DNA of 64,000 bases, taken from positions 372,001 through 436,000 of the forward strand of contig NZ_RQES01000005.1 of NCBI RefSeq assembly GCF_004769405.1, written 5' to 3'. This stretch comes from Leptospira selangorensis. Its GTDB lineage: Bacteria; Spirochaetota; Leptospiria; Leptospirales; Leptospiraceae. The notes beneath the pieces are model-generated. The model had not been told where the DNA came from, did not search any database, and was given only the letters and a program-made list of their open reading frames with translations. How positions within the stretch are numbered: position 1 is the first letter of the stretch; every line of letters begins with the position of its first letter. Shown piece by piece: positions 27,101-38,104 of this stretch. The position numbers and the translations under genes are program-made.

Positions 27101-28423
27101 TTAGTTTTTCACCTCTGTGATCAGCCTGAGACCCGCTTTTCTATCATTCAATAGATTCGGAATTCCTCCGAAGTCTCTTGCGTAAACTTTTGCTTCTTCT
27201 TTGGTTCCGGAATAAGACCCGCCTCGGATCACTTTTAGATGTTTTCCAAATCTTCCGGAGTTTGGTCTATGTCCTGGATAAGGTATATAAGAAGAGCTGG
27301 TCCATTCTGCTACATTACCGCACATTCCGATTGCACCGTAAGGGCTTTGGCCTTTGGAAGGAAGTTCAAACACGGATATTGTTCCTTTGCTTCCACCTTC
27401 TCTGGTATTACAAAGTGCAGAATCGAATTCATTTCCGAAAGGATAGTCTTGTGGTTGGGAGATAAATTCGTAACTCTCGTCTTTCAATAATCTCCAAATA
27501 AGTCCTGTTCCTCTCGCCGCTTTCTCCCATTGCCATTCGGTTGGGATTTTTTTACCGGCCCATTTGGAATAAGCTTCCGCTTCTCTGTAGGTAAGGTTGG
27601 TGACAGGATGGTATTCTTTTCCTCTAGGAAAATTTCCGTTTTCCCAATGAGGAGGAGAAGGATTGCCCGTTTCTTTTAAGAATTTATTATATTCTTTGTT
27701 TGTGACTTCGTATTTATCAATGTAAAAGGACGAAATTTCTTCCAGGCTACTTCTATCAGGAACTCCGAACTTAGGATTATAACTATCGTCTCCAGGATCG
27801 GAACCTTGTCCGTATAGGAAATATCCCATATGTTCGTATAAAATTTTCCCGTTGGATTCGTAGCCTGTATGAACGAGCACCATTTCTTTTCCGTCTTTTG
27901 GATGAAGAATGTTTTTAGCTAAACGATTTCTGACTACGTCAGTAGCATCAAATTTGGAAGGATCTTGGTAGAATGTTTCTTCTCCGTAAGCACCTATTAA
28001 AAGTCCTACGCTGATCAATCTGGCAGGTTTACCTTCTGCTACGGAGAAACTTCCTCTAAGTTCTATGGAAACAGGTTTGGTGAGTTTTCCCACTTTTCCA
28101 AATTCTACTTCTATATTCTCCACTTGGAAGGCGCCTATTTCTTCCATTTTAGGTTTTCTGAATAAAGGTAGATTCGGTTTTTCGCTCAATATACCTTTGA
28201 TCTCTTCTTCAGAACGTTCTGAAAAGTAGGAGTTCCTACCTATCTTGATCTTTGCCTTTCCTTTGTTTCTATAAACTGAAAGAACTTCTCCAGTCCAAAG
28301 AACTGTTTTCCTTGTATCAGAAGATGAAGATGTGGCTTCCTTTTCTTCTTGGCTTGTCCCGGTTTCCGAAAATAGAAAAACCAAACAGAATGAGATGAAT
28401 ATAATTGCTCTGGTCCTGGACAT
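27101..28423 (-). CDS. Exported SUMF1/EgtB/PvdO-type protein (formylglycine-generating-enzyme-like fold)
   Basis: A 440-residue protein with a signal peptide (about 5-24, IIFISFCLVFLFSETGTS). An N-terminal ~170-residue domain of unknown type comes first. From about residue 185 there is a FGE-sulfatase fold (FYIDKYEVTNKEYNKFL, PVTNLTYREAEAYSKWAGKKIPTEWQWEKAARG, GMCGNVAEWTSS and VIRGGSY). The paired active-site Cys motif of true formylglycine-generating enzymes is not seen, so it is probably a binding or other-chemistry member. Lipoprotein status is not evident. Confidence 0.82.
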   Translation of the reverse strand: MSRTRAIIFISFCLVFLFSETGTSQEEKEATSSSSDTRKTVLWTGEVLSVYRNKGKAKIKIGRNSYFSERSEEEIKGILSEKPNLPLFRKPKMEEIGAFQVENIEVEFGKVGKLTKPVSIELRGSFSVAEGKPARLISVGLLIGAYGEETFYQDPSKFDATDVVRNRLAKNILHPKDGKEMVLVHTGYESNGKILYEHMGYFLYGQGSDPGDDSYNPKFGVPDRSSLEEISSFYIDKYEVTNKEYNKFLKETGNPSPPHWENGNFPRGKEYHPVTNLTYREAEAYSKWAGKKIPTEWQWEKAARGTGLIWRLLKDESYEFISQPQDYPFGNEFDSALCNTREGGSKGTISVFELPSKGQSPYGAIGMCGNVAEWTSSSYIPYPGHRPNSGRFGKHLKVIRGGSYSGTKEEAKVYARDFGGIPNLLNDRKAGLRLITEVKN

Positions 28424-28520
28424 GGAAGAGTGAGATCCTCTAAACTTAAAGATCGGCAGAAATTGCGGATTTTTGGACGGTTTTTTATCGCGTGGAATTG
28501 ACAGAAACCGGAGTTAGAGC

Positions 28521-31115
28521 TTAGGCCTTGGACTTAGGAAAGAGTGTATTCCCGGCTTTTCTCATTACGTGGACCAGCTCTTCGAATACGATTGGTTTAG
28601 AGATATAATCGTTCATTCCGGCTCGAATACATAGATCCCTGTCTCCTTGCATTGCGGCCGCAGTCATTGCAATGATATAAGGTTGGGATTCTACAGGCCA
28701 AGTATTCCGAATGACCTGAGTTGCTTGCAGCCCATCCATCTCAGGCATATGAACATCCATAAAGATCAGATTGATTTTCCTTTCTCTGAGAGCGATCAAA
28801 GCTTCTTTTCCATTCGGAACGATAAACGGTTCATATCCTAATTTTTGGATAATCCTTTTTGCAAGGGTTTGATTGATCTCGTTATCTTCTGCTACCATGA
28901 TCTTAAAAGGAAATTGAGAACTTAAAATTTCTTTTTGGCTAGCGAGATAAGAAGATCTGGTATTCGCCTTTGCCTTAGTCCCACCCTCCGCTAAAATTTC
29001 AGTTACGATCATTTCTATATCTTTTTTCTTAACCGGTTTACTCAATTCTCCAGAGAATAATTCTCCGGCAGTTTCCTTATCTTTTGGATCTAGGAAAGAA
29101 GAAGATAGAAGCACTAATGGAAAATGAAAATTTCTTTTGCGAATTTCCTGAGCGATCTCTAATCCTGTACTTCCAGGAAGATTATAATCTAAGATGCCGA
29201 GGTCAGGCATAATGTCCAGATCGAGTAAGTTAAATGCTTCTTCTTTTGATTTAGCGGAGAAGGTTATAAGTCCTAAAATTTGCAGTTGGTATGCAAGGAT
29301 CCTGAGGTTAGTAGGATTATCATCGAGTATAAGAACTTTCTTGTTCTCTAATTCCGAATTTGCCGCTTTTTCTTTGACCTTTGCTTGATTATTGCCTTCT
29401 ACCTGGATATAAAAGGAGAAGGTTGTTCCGATATTCAATTCACTTTCTACCCAGATGACTCCACCCATCATTTCAATCAATCGAGAAGAAATAGAAAGCC
29501 CAAGCCCTGTTCCCCCGTATCTTCTGGTAGAAGATGTATCAACTTGGTAGAATGGCTGGAACAATTCCTTTTGTTTTTCATCCGGAATCCCGATCCCGGT
29601 GTCTCTGATCGCAAATAAGATCGTATATAAATTACCCTCTAATTTAGAAACTTCTGCAGATAAAAAGATCTCACCTTGCTCGGTGAATTTTAACGCGTTT
29701 CCGATCAGGTTGATAAAGATCTGTTTTAAACGGAGACTATCGCATAAGATTCGATCCGGAACATTCGGATCCAGATAATAGACCAGATCGATTTGCTTCT
29801 GGGCGGCACGAGACCTGAATAGATCCAAAACTTCTTCGATAGTTTCGATGACGGAAAATTCCCTGATTTCCAGAGAAAGGGTCCCGGATTCAATTTTAGA
29901 ATAATCTAAAATATCATTGATGATATTGAGTAGGCTTTCCCCGCTTTTTTGAATAATTTCAGCGTATTCTTTTTGTTCCTTATTCAGATTGGAATCTATC
30001 AATAATTCGGTCATTCCGATCACTCCGTTCATAGGAGTTCTGATCTCATGACTCATCATCGCCAAAAATTCCGATTTGGCACGGTTCGCCTTTTCTGCTT
30101 CTTCTTTTGCTTTTTTGAGATCATGTTCGTAGTTTTTGCGAACGGAAATATCTGTGAATAATCCGCAGACTGAGTAAACTTCTCCCTCTAAGTCCACTAA
30201 AGGAACGATCACACAGTAAAAAGTTTTTTCTTCTTCGGAAACGACTAGGTCTAGTTCGAAATCTAAAGGACCCTGTTTGTCTAAGGATTTTGCAATTACG
30301 GTGGAAATGAACTCTGCCTTTTCACTTCCAAAAAGATTTTCCAGGCCCATGTCCTGTCTTTTATCTTTACTTCCTAAAAATCGGTTTGCGAATACTTGGT
30401 TATGGAATAGAGCTCTTCCCTCTAGATCCATCATACAAAACGCGGAAGGTAGATTGTCCAAAATGGAAAGAAGCCTGGACTCACTTTCGATCAATCTATC
30501 AGTGATTCTTCTTTTTTCTTTGATATCTTTTTGGACCGCAAAGGAACCGTAACCTACTACCAGAAAAGAAACTATAACTAAAGTAAGTAGTGAATAAGCG
30601 ACCCTAGTTCCTCTCAAAGAATTCGTGGCATTTCTGCTATTCAGAAGTCTTAACTCTTCTTCCTGCATATTATTGAGTAGCTCTGCTATCTCTATTAATA
30701 TAATCCCTTTTTTGGATTCGAAAGAGCCGGGTTGTTTTTCCGCAGTTACAATCAGGTTAGAAATTCCCTGGATCCTTACTTGTTGGATCTGATTGTCCTT
30801 GGTGAGATTTTGAAGGATCTTAATCTCGCTTTTTAAGTTGGAGAACAAAGATCTAGTATTATCTGAGGCTGCGTCTTCTGTATAAGCTTGTGCGATCCCA
30901 ATCTCTCTAGTGATACTTTTACATTGGTCGATCTCTTCGATGACCGTAAATGTATGTTCTATCATTACTCCGGAGTCCTTCAGCTCTATCATTCCATACA
31001 AACTGATCAAACTTGCGATGATCAATAATAAGGTAAGAGAGAAAAAACCGATCAGCACTTTCCATTGCAAGAATTGGGATTTTTCTTTGATTTTTTCTAA
31101 AAAGGAAAATTTCAT
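28521..31115 (-). CDS. Hybrid sensor histidine kinase with CHASE3, PAS and two receiver domains
   Basis: An 864-residue membrane kinase. Order: TM1 (~20-42), an extracytoplasmic CHASE3-like helical domain (~45-165, with the LTKDNQIQ and EEELRLLNSR signatures), TM2 (~173-193), PAS (~212-325), a coiled-coil linker, and HisKA with His356 in MMSHEIRTPMNG. An HATPase domain (GTGLGLSIS and related blocks) follows, then REC1 (LILDDNPTN; acceptor in LDYNLPG) and REC2 (VAEDNEINQ; acceptor in MDVHMPEMDG). Both acceptors are present, and there is no Hpt domain. It is monocistronic and divergent from queE. The signal and output are unknown. Confidence 0.92.
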   Translation of the reverse strand: MKFSFLEKIKEKSQFLQWKVLIGFFSLTLLLIIASLISLYGMIELKDSGVMIEHTFTVIEEIDQCKSITREIGIAQAYTEDAASDNTRSLFSNLKSEIKILQNLTKDNQIQQVRIQGISNLIVTAEKQPGSFESKKGIILIEIAELLNNMQEEELRLLNSRNATNSLRGTRVAYSLLTLVIVSFLVVGYGSFAVQKDIKEKRRITDRLIESESRLLSILDNLPSAFCMMDLEGRALFHNQVFANRFLGSKDKRQDMGLENLFGSEKAEFISTVIAKSLDKQGPLDFELDLVVSEEEKTFYCVIVPLVDLEGEVYSVCGLFTDISVRKNYEHDLKKAKEEAEKANRAKSEFLAMMSHEIRTPMNGVIGMTELLIDSNLNKEQKEYAEIIQKSGESLLNIINDILDYSKIESGTLSLEIREFSVIETIEEVLDLFRSRAAQKQIDLVYYLDPNVPDRILCDSLRLKQIFINLIGNALKFTEQGEIFLSAEVSKLEGNLYTILFAIRDTGIGIPDEKQKELFQPFYQVDTSSTRRYGGTGLGLSISSRLIEMMGGVIWVESELNIGTTFSFYIQVEGNNQAKVKEKAANSELENKKVLILDDNPTNLRILAYQLQILGLITFSAKSKEEAFNLLDLDIMPDLGILDYNLPGSTGLEIAQEIRKRNFHFPLVLLSSSFLDPKDKETAGELFSGELSKPVKKKDIEMIVTEILAEGGTKAKANTRSSYLASQKEILSSQFPFKIMVAEDNEINQTLAKRIIQKLGYEPFIVPNGKEALIALRERKINLIFMDVHMPEMDGLQATQVIRNTWPVESQPYIIAMTAAAMQGDRDLCIRAGMNDYISKPIVFEELVHVMRKAGNTLFPKSKA

Positions 31116-31339
31116 GAAGGACGTTCTAGTACTTTCGAAACGTTAAAATGATTTCAAAAAGGCTTCCAAATTTATTACACGTACATAGGTCTTTCAACAA
31201 GCTTTTTTCGGGATTTTGATAGCCCCATCTTGACTGGATCGGGCCAAAAATCATTCTGGTATTCTAATAAACGGTTTTTTCTGGATTCTTGCAAAGAAAG
31301 CAGGTAAAAATCTTGTACCTTGGAGAGCTATTCCTTAGT

Positions 31340-32044
31340 ATGAAATCCGTCGTTCATGAAATTTATCTCTCCGTTTCCGGAGAAGGAATTTCAACAGGTT
31401 TGCCTACAATTTTTGTCCGGTTCGCGGGATGTTCTCTCAGATGCGGAATGGACGGAAGCCGCAAACTTTGGTGTGACACTCCGTACGCTCTTTCTCCAAA
31501 TGCGGGGAAAGAAATGGAATTAGAAGATGTGATCTCGGAGATAGGATCGATTTCTTCTACTCCTATACAAATACTTCTGACGGGCGGAGAACCATTAGAA
31601 AATTCGAATAGGATTTTCAGCCAAACATTGGCGGAAAAATTGAAACAGTCCAGGCAAGTTTCGGGGCTTTATACGAGGGTGAGGGTGGAGACAAACGGTG
31701 CGGAACCAATTTCTAATTTGGAAAATATGGTCTTTACCCTAGATTACAAACTCCCTGGCTCAGGAATGGAAAACAAAATGATCTTGGAAAATTTAGAATT
31801 TGTCCGGGATAGACGTGATAATTTGGATGAGATCAAATTCGTAATTAGAGATAGAAAGGATTTTGATAGAACTTTGGAAGTGATAGACGGTTTTAAATTA
31901 AAGGGAAATCTTTTGGCTTCTCCCGTGTTCGGAGAGCTTACCCCTGAAATCCTTGTAGATTGGATCAAAGAAAATAATAGAACGGATCTGCGTCTTTCTT
32001 TGCAGACCCATAAATATATCTGGGGAGAGAAAAGGGGAGTTTGA
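31340..32044 (+). CDS. queE: 7-carboxy-7-deazaguanine synthase (radical SAM), unusual Cys spacing
   Basis: A 234-residue radical SAM enzyme that converts carboxytetrahydropterin to CDG in queuosine biosynthesis. It starts [14 protein letters not shown], then has the cysteine region [36 protein letters not shown] and DYKLPGSGM, matching QueE. The three cluster Cys are spaced C-x3-C-x9-C (C31, C35, C45), not the usual C-x3-C-x2-C. QueE proteins with a widened spacing are known (Burkholderia). I use ATG 31340 with GGAGAG upstream, instead of a TTG 17 codons earlier. The stop overlaps the helicase start (TTGA). Confidence 0.88.
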   Translation: MKSVVHEIYLSVSGEGISTGLPTIFVRFAGCSLRCGMDGSRKLWCDTPYALSPNAGKEMELEDVISEIGSISSTPIQILLTGGEPLENSNRIFSQTLAEKLKQSRQVSGLYTRVRVETNGAEPISNLENMVFTLDYKLPGSGMENKMILENLEFVRDRRDNLDEIKFVIRDRKDFDRTLEVIDGFKLKGNLLASPVFGELTPEILVDWIKENNRTDLRLSLQTHKYIWGEKRGV

Positions 32045-34884
32045 TCTTGGACTCTACTTTGCAGCTCAGTCTAGATTTCGAATCCGATTCTTCCAGCGGG
32101 TTCAGAGGGGATTCCTGTTATCTCAAGGATGAACCTGAATTAGGAATTGGAAGGATAGAAAGTTCCGACTCCGGAAAATTCCAAATTTACTTTCCGTCTT
32201 CCGACACCAGAAAAACCGTTTCTGAAAATTCTAACAGACTGAAAATTATAGGATCTTATCCGACTGCATTTACCGAATCTTTTGCGGATCCTGAATTACT
32301 GGATCTAAGTTTGCAAGCATTCGAGTTAAAACTCACTCATGCTTACGACAAACTTTCCGCATTATCCAATTCAAGGACTAGACTTCTTCCTCACCAGATA
32401 GAATCCACTTTCGTGGTGGTGAACTCTCTTCGACCTAGATTCATTTTGGCAGATGAGGTGGGGCTGGGCAAAACGATAGAAGCAGCTCTCGTTATGAAAG
32501 AGCTGATCTTTCGAAGAGGGTACAAAAAGGTTTTGGTCGTTGCTCCTTCTCCGCTTCTTGTTCAATGGAAACAGGAATTAAAAAACAAATTTAACGAAGA
32601 TTTCGAGATCGTTAAACGCAGAAACTTCTTAGCTAGCGGAGAGAAGAACTGGAAAAATTTTAAACATGTAATTACTTCCGTAGACTTTATTAAAAATCCT
32701 AAATACGCCGAAGAGATCCTGAAAACGAAATGGGATATCGTAGTCTTTGACGAGGCTCATCGTTTAAGAAGGGATTATCATAAGGTTACCAGAGCCTATT
32801 TATTTGCGGAGAAGATCGCAAAAAAATGTGAATGTTTACTTCTTCTTACCGCAACACCTTTTAGAGGAAAATTAGAAGAGTTATATTATCTGGTCCACTT
32901 GGTCGATCCGAATTTGCTCGGACCATATCATACTTTTATAAACGATTATGTTCTAGGGAATAAAAGCGGATTAAAGGAGAAGATCTCCAAGGTGCTTTTA
33001 AGACGTAGAAAAGTAGAAGTAGGCGGATTCACCAAAAGATTCGCCAAAACCGTAAAGATAGAATTATCCGATGTAGAAAGACAATTCTATAATGAGACCA
33101 CGGAATACGTTCGCAGAGAGTACAATCTCGCAATGAGAACCCAAAACAGGGCAATCGGATTCGTGATGATCGTATTCCAGAAATTATTGGATTCTTCCGT
33201 ATTCGCACTTCTTTCTGCATTATCCAAACGTAAGTTCATGTTGGAGAATCGCCTCCATCGTTTACAAGCGGTCGGTAATAAATTAGAAGAATGGGACTTG
33301 GACGAAACAGAAGGAGTCGAAGATTTCGTTTCCGATCTGGATGAATCCGCGCCTTCCGATCTTGCAAATCTGAGAAGAGAATTATTATCCTTAAACAGGT
33401 TGATCCTCTTAGGCAAGAAGATCAAAGAAGATCGTAAAAGCCAAAAACTGAAAGAGACGATTGCTAAGCTTAAAAAAGAAGGGCATCCTAAATTTATTAT
33501 ATTCACTCAATTCAGAAGTACTCAGGACTTCTTAGCTTCTACTCTATCCGAATACAAGGTCACGTTATTTCATGGATCTTTAAGTGCGGACGCAAAAGAA
33601 GAAGCAATCTCCGAATTCAGAAAAACTTCCGAGATATTGATCTGTACGGAAGCAGGTGGAGAAGGACGTAACCTTCAATTTGCAAACGTTCTATTCAACT
33701 ACGATCTACCTTGGAGTCCTTTGAAGATCGAACAAAGGATCGGAAGGATCCATAGATTCGGGCAAAAGGATAATGTATTTATTTTTAACTTCGCTTCTAA
33801 AGACACAGTTGCGGAGAGAATTTTAGAAGTTCTATCCAATAAGATCAAACTTTTTGAGGAATCTATCGGAGGTTCCGACGAGTTACTTGGAGCGATAGAA
33901 GATGAATTGGATTTTCATTCCAGCTTCATGAGATTTGTTACTGGGAATAAAAAATTAAGAGAAGTAGAAGAGGAAATCGACCAAAGGATTAAGATCGCCA
34001 AAAAAGGTTTCGAAAAACTGGGCTCCTTGGTCACTCCTAAACTATTGGATTTCAATTTAGAAGATTATTATAAGACCACTCTGCAGGAGAGATCTTTTAC
34101 CAACCAACATTTGGAAACTTTCTTTGTTAGATATGCTAAGAAGTATTCCGATCGACTGAACTTCAAACTCAAAACCCTAAAACCCCAGGTATATGAACTT
34201 GATGGAGTGAATTATAAAGGTAAGAAGGCTACGTTTAATTCTGAACTTGCGTTAGCAGATGATGGATTGGAATTTTTGGCATTCGGTCATCCTTTAATCG
34301 AGGAAGCAGTCCAATCTTTTTTAAAAGACAGATCCGGCTGGAAGATTGGATTTTATAGAACCTCCGGTAACTTCTTATACTTCGTATTTATAGTAGAATT
34401 CAAGTTTTCCTTAGACAGAAAAGAATTATTCGTTGTGGAAGTAAACCGACGAAGCGGGAGTTCCAAGGTATTGGAAAATCTTCCGGAAACAGTAAGAGAG
34501 AATAGATTCAGATCTTCTGAAACTGAGTTGCCTGGCGATACTGAAAAATATTTCGTGATGGCTTGTGAGACCTTAGAACTCGCATTAGAAGATAGAAAAA
34601 AAGAATTATACGAACAAACCAAAGATCTATTCCAAAAAGAAGAATATAAGATCCGAAACAGCAACCAAAATACTCTTCGCCAGTTAGAAGAAAAACTGAT
34701 GAGACAAGAGGCTGCTTTCAAATGGGAAGGAAGACCCGAAAAAAAATCCGCAATGAATCGAACTAAAAACGAGATCCAAAAAGTAAAAGAGGATTTCGAA
34801 GTAGAATTGAGAAAGGTAAAGGTAGGGAAAGAAATACACCACCGTTTCGAACTTTTCCAAGCCTATTTTCCTGGCTTAGACTGA
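32041..34884 (+). CDS. SNF2-family DEAH helicase/translocase, RapA-like
   Basis: A 947-residue protein. After a ~110-residue N-terminal region comes a SNF2 helicase: GLGKT at 141-145 in [31 protein letters not shown] at 237-240, and [10 protein letters not shown]. The second RecA lobe has [29 protein letters not shown] and [12 protein letters not shown] long charged, partly coiled-coil C terminus follows. It resembles RapA (HepA), which recycles RNA polymerase. Related DEAH/SNF2 proteins also occur in anti-phage systems, but no defence partner lies nearby. It is coupled to queE by a four-base overlap. Confidence 0.85.
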   Translation: MILDSTLQLSLDFESDSSSGFRGDSCYLKDEPELGIGRIESSDSGKFQIYFPSSDTRKTVSENSNRLKIIGSYPTAFTESFADPELLDLSLQAFELKLTHAYDKLSALSNSRTRLLPHQIESTFVVVNSLRPRFILADEVGLGKTIEAALVMKELIFRRGYKKVLVVAPSPLLVQWKQELKNKFNEDFEIVKRRNFLASGEKNWKNFKHVITSVDFIKNPKYAEEILKTKWDIVVFDEAHRLRRDYHKVTRAYLFAEKIAKKCECLLLLTATPFRGKLEELYYLVHLVDPNLLGPYHTFINDYVLGNKSGLKEKISKVLLRRRKVEVGGFTKRFAKTVKIELSDVERQFYNETTEYVRREYNLAMRTQNRAIGFVMIVFQKLLDSSVFALLSALSKRKFMLENRLHRLQAVGNKLEEWDLDETEGVEDFVSDLDESAPSDLANLRRELLSLNRLILLGKKIKEDRKSQKLKETIAKLKKEGHPKFIIFTQFRSTQDFLASTLSEYKVTLFHGSLSADAKEEAISEFRKTSEILICTEAGGEGRNLQFANVLFNYDLPWSPLKIEQRIGRIHRFGQKDNVFIFNFASKDTVAERILEVLSNKIKLFEESIGGSDELLGAIEDELDFHSSFMRFVTGNKKLREVEEEIDQRIKIAKKGFEKLGSLVTPKLLDFNLEDYYKTTLQERSFTNQHLETFFVRYAKKYSDRLNFKLKTLKPQVYELDGVNYKGKKATFNSELALADDGLEFLAFGHPLIEEAVQSFLKDRSGWKIGFYRTSGNFLYFVFIVEFKFSLDRKELFVVEVNRRSGSSKVLENLPETVRENRFRSSETELPGDTEKYFVMACETLELALEDRKKELYEQTKDLFQKEEYKIRNSNQNTLRQLEEKLMRQEAAFKWEGRPEKKSAMNRTKNEIQKVKEDFEVELRKVKVGKEIHHRFELFQAYFPGLD

Positions 34885-35003
34885 TTGAAACATCGGGCCA
34901 CCTTAAAGCTTCTATATCTTCGTTTTACTGCTGGACACTAGCCCCCTCTATCCGCTTTTGTTAAACTACTCCGCCAGATATTTGGCCTTAGGAGACAGTT
35001 TAC

Positions 35004-37409
35004 GTGAAATTATCCCTGGATTGGATTAACGATTTTACCCCTATCAAGGATGTGTCCCTCGAGGATGTCCTAAAAAAAATTGCAGCTTCTATTTGCGAAG
35101 TAGATGGGGTAGAGAATTATTTTTCTCATTTGGAGAAGGTCGTTTTAGTTAAGATCGAATCTTTAGAAAAACATCCTCAAGCAGACAAACTCCAAGTCGC
35201 TCAAGTTTCCGACGGCAAAAATAAGATCCAAATCGTTTCAGGGGCTCCTAATCTAAAAGTAGGGGACTTGGTTCCATTAGCTATTCCAGGTGCAGAGTTA
35301 GGAGATAAAAAAATCCTAGAGTCTGAATTAAGAGGAGTAAAAAGCTCTGGTATGTTATGCTCCGAAAAAGAACTGGGCCTCTCCGAAGAAGATGCAGGTG
35401 TTATGGTCCTGGATGATCCGGAAGCAAAACCTGGTCTGAATTTGAGAGAGTATTTTGGATTCAGAGATACTATTTTAGATATTGATAATAAATCCATCAC
35501 ACATCGTCCGGACCTATGGAGTCATTTCGGGTTTGCAAGAGAACTTGCAGCTCAATTAAATTTGCCGATCAAATTTAATCCTTTCGAAACTAATTGGGAT
35601 TTTTCCAAAGATATTATATCTCCAAAGGTAAAAGAAACAGAATACGCGCATTCTTATTATTCTTCTTCGATTGAAGGAATCCAGATCAAACCTTCTAATA
35701 AAACCGTTCGCTCGCGTTTGAAAAAATGTGGAGTGAGAGTGATCAATAATGTCGTGGATGTTTCCAACTATCTATTATTGGAAGCAGGACAACCTACTCA
35801 CTTCTTTGATTCTGATAAATTATCCTCTCAAGGTGGAATTGAATTAGAAGTGGATTATGCGAAGAAGGACGAAAGTTTTCCTCTTCTGGACGAAACTTCT
35901 CCCAAACTTGACTCTGAGATACTGATCATTCGTAACTCTAAAAAAGGAGTTGCGATCGCAGGTGTGATGGGTGGTGCGGATACAGCGGTGGATTCTAATT
36001 CCAAAAAAGTAATTTTAGAATCTGCAGTTTTCCCAAGGGAGTTTGTTCGTAAGTCGATCCGAAAAACAGGAATTCGTTCCGAGTCTTCTGTTCGATATGA
36101 AAAAGGTTTGGAAGCAACGACCACTCTTCCTATTATCAAAAGGGCTTTACATCTTCTGAAAGAGAATGGATGTCCTGATCTGAAAGCGAGCCTTCCTGCC
36201 GGGTATATTCATACTGCGGATAAAAAAGTAGAGATCGAGGTCAGCTTAAGTTTTTTGAATAAAAAACTCGGAACAGAGATTGATCAGTCTACTTCCGATA
36301 AAATTCTAAAACAACTTTCCTTCTCCACTGAATGGAAAGGAGATACAGTCAAGGTTCTTGTTCCTAAATACAGACAAAATTATGATATTACCATTCCGGA
36401 AGATATAGTAGAAGAGATAGGCCGTACATTAGGATATGCATCTATTCCAGTTCGTCCTTTGGCTTCGGATGTAAAACCTCCTGCTCGTAATTTCTCCAGA
36501 GAACTGGAAAAACATCTAAAAAGGGCCTTCTCCCAAAACCTTGGATACAATGAAGTATTCAATTATTCTTATGCTTCTTCAAAAGATAATTCGTTCGAAG
36601 AAGAAGTAAAAGATTCCATCAAGATCCTAAATGCAATGCCGGATGAGCAGGCGTATTTAAGGACTTCCCTATATCCTTCTCTTTTGAAAAATATCAGATT
36701 CAATTCCGATCGATTCGAAAAACTGAAAATTTTCGAGTTTGGACGTACTTATAAAAAAGCGGAAGAACCTTTTAATGAATCTAAATGGTTTGTTTGGGCG
36801 GTTTCTTTTGGTAGGAAGTCCAACGAGAAGGATCTAAACGTTTTAGAGTCCGATTTTTTTGAAGTTAGAACCGGTATTGAAAAAGTATTAAGGCATTTAA
36901 ATTTGAGAGATATCGAATGGAAGATAGAAGCAAAAAGCTATTTCCATCCTAAGGCATCTCTTTCCTTATTTGTTTCCGGTAAAAAAGTGGGAGAGTTAGG
37001 ATATGCTCATCCTGCTGCTTTGGATACGGCTGATATTAAAAAGAGAGTCATTTTAGGAAGATTCGAATTTGTTTCTTTATTAGAAGTTTGGACTGAAGAT
37101 AGGAACAAAAACTATTTTGCCGCTCCATCTCATTTCCCTCAAACAGAGATAGATCTTTCTTTGGTGATGGATCTGAATGAATCTTCTTCTAAGTTCAGCG
37201 ATTTGGCTGTTCTGGAAAAATTCCCTGAGTTGCAGGATATAAAAGTTACCGTAGTATTTACCGGTGGAAATCTTCCTGAAAATAAAAAGTCAGTTTCTTA
37301 TCGATTCAAACTTTTGAGTCAGGACAAGAACTTAACTCAGGAAAGGATCAAGGAGATCACGGATCGTTTGATACAGATCGCAAATTCTTCCGGTTATCCT
37401 CTTCGTTAA
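35004..37409 (+). CDS. pheT: Phenylalanine-tRNA ligase beta subunit
   Basis: An 801-residue bacterial PheT, normal in length. An N-terminal tRNA-binding OB domain ([23 protein letters not shown]) is followed by the B3/B4 editing region ([18 protein letters not shown]), B5, the catalytic-like core ([17 protein letters not shown]) and a C-terminal FDX-ACB anticodon-binding domain. The start is GTG at 35004, with TTAGGAGA upstream. pheS is not adjacent: the preceding gene is the helicase, with ~119 bases between. The alpha subunit must therefore be encoded elsewhere. The next gene starts four bases after the stop. Confidence 0.95.
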   Translation: MKLSLDWINDFTPIKDVSLEDVLKKIAASICEVDGVENYFSHLEKVVLVKIESLEKHPQADKLQVAQVSDGKNKIQIVSGAPNLKVGDLVPLAIPGAELGDKKILESELRGVKSSGMLCSEKELGLSEEDAGVMVLDDPEAKPGLNLREYFGFRDTILDIDNKSITHRPDLWSHFGFARELAAQLNLPIKFNPFETNWDFSKDIISPKVKETEYAHSYYSSSIEGIQIKPSNKTVRSRLKKCGVRVINNVVDVSNYLLLEAGQPTHFFDSDKLSSQGGIELEVDYAKKDESFPLLDETSPKLDSEILIIRNSKKGVAIAGVMGGADTAVDSNSKKVILESAVFPREFVRKSIRKTGIRSESSVRYEKGLEATTTLPIIKRALHLLKENGCPDLKASLPAGYIHTADKKVEIEVSLSFLNKKLGTEIDQSTSDKILKQLSFSTEWKGDTVKVLVPKYRQNYDITIPEDIVEEIGRTLGYASIPVRPLASDVKPPARNFSRELEKHLKRAFSQNLGYNEVFNYSYASSKDNSFEEEVKDSIKILNAMPDEQAYLRTSLYPSLLKNIRFNSDRFEKLKIFEFGRTYKKAEEPFNESKWFVWAVSFGRKSNEKDLNVLESDFFEVRTGIEKVLRHLNLRDIEWKIEAKSYFHPKASLSLFVSGKKVGELGYAHPAALDTADIKKRVILGRFEFVSLLEVWTEDRNKNYFAAPSHFPQTEIDLSLVMDLNESSSKFSDLAVLEKFPELQDIKVTVVFTGGNLPENKKSVSYRFKLLSQDKNLTQERIKEITDRLIQIANSSGYPLR

Positions 37410-37412
37410 ACT

Positions 37413-37970
37413 ATGAAAATTCACGAGACTGCATTTATCCATCCGGCTGCGACCGCATTCGGAATGTTAGAGATGGGACCTCTATCTTCTCTCTGGCCGG
37501 GTGCTGTTGTTCGTGCGGATCTAAATGAGATTAAATTGGGTGAAGGTGTTAATATCCAGGATAATAGCACACTTCATACTGATTCTACCGGCAGTCTGTT
37601 CATAGATGATTATACATTAGTAGGTCATAATACGATGCTTCACGGTTGTAAGATCGGTAAGGGTTGTTTGATCGGAATAGGTGCGATCATTTTAGATGAG
37701 GCAGTGATCGGAGACGGTGCTATGATACTCGCCGGTTGTATGATCCGAGGCGGTAAAAAAATCCCTCCAAGAGCGATGGTAATTCCTAAGAATGGGGACA
37801 TCGTCATCTACGAAAAAAAAGCGAAACCTGAGATGAGTATCGCAGGTTGTTTGGAATACATACAATTAGCGAAAAGATTCCAAGAGAACGTATTCAAACC
37901 TTTTACAAAAGAAGAAGAAAGTAGTTTTGTAGAAGAAGCAAAATTAATCATCAAAAGATACGGCATTTGA
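37413..37970 (+). CDS. Gamma-carbonic-anhydrase-like hexapeptide-repeat protein
   Basis: A 185-residue left-handed beta-helix protein. The three zinc His of the gamma-carbonic anhydrase family are in place: H55 (IQDNSTLH), H72 and H77 (GHNTMLHG). The repeat pattern (I-x-x-G-x-x) and C-terminal helix match the PaaY/YrdA/CamH subgroup, whose members include carbonic anhydrases and metal-dependent thioesterase-like proteins. Activity is not certain. Four bases downstream of pheT, likely cotranscribed. Confidence 0.87.
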   Translation: MKIHETAFIHPAATAFGMLEMGPLSSLWPGAVVRADLNEIKLGEGVNIQDNSTLHTDSTGSLFIDDYTLVGHNTMLHGCKIGKGCLIGIGAIILDEAVIGDGAMILAGCMIRGGKKIPPRAMVIPKNGDIVIYEKKAKPEMSIAGCLEYIQLAKRFQENVFKPFTKEEESSFVEEAKLIIKRYGI

Positions 37971-38001
37971 TTTACTTTTTTAAGTTCTCTGATTTTTCCA
38001 T

Positions 38002-38015
38002 TTGATATAAATCAA
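38002..38015. promoter_or_regulatory. FNR/CRP-family palindrome TTGAT-N4-ATCAA
   Basis: TTGAT at 38002-38006, ATAA, then ATCAA at 38011-38015: an exact match to the FNR half-site consensus. It is centred ~96 bases before the ATG of the double hemerythrin gene. An overlapping 10-bp stem (AAATCAATTC at 38009-38018 with GAATTGATTT at 38024-38033, loop 5) is also possible. The regulator is not identified. Confidence 0.55.
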
Positions 38016-38104
38016 TTCTTCCTGAATTGATTTCTGATTCGTCCTGAAACTTACTCACGAATCCTTGTAACAGTTTTCCGTAAAACAGCTATAAGGATGA
38101 TCTC

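Noticed and set aside
32041..34884. Anti-phage (DISARM-like) system around the SNF2 helicase
   Set aside because: No methyltransferase, phospholipase-D or DUF1998 partner nearby; queE and pheT are the neighbours, so RapA-like housekeeping is more likely.
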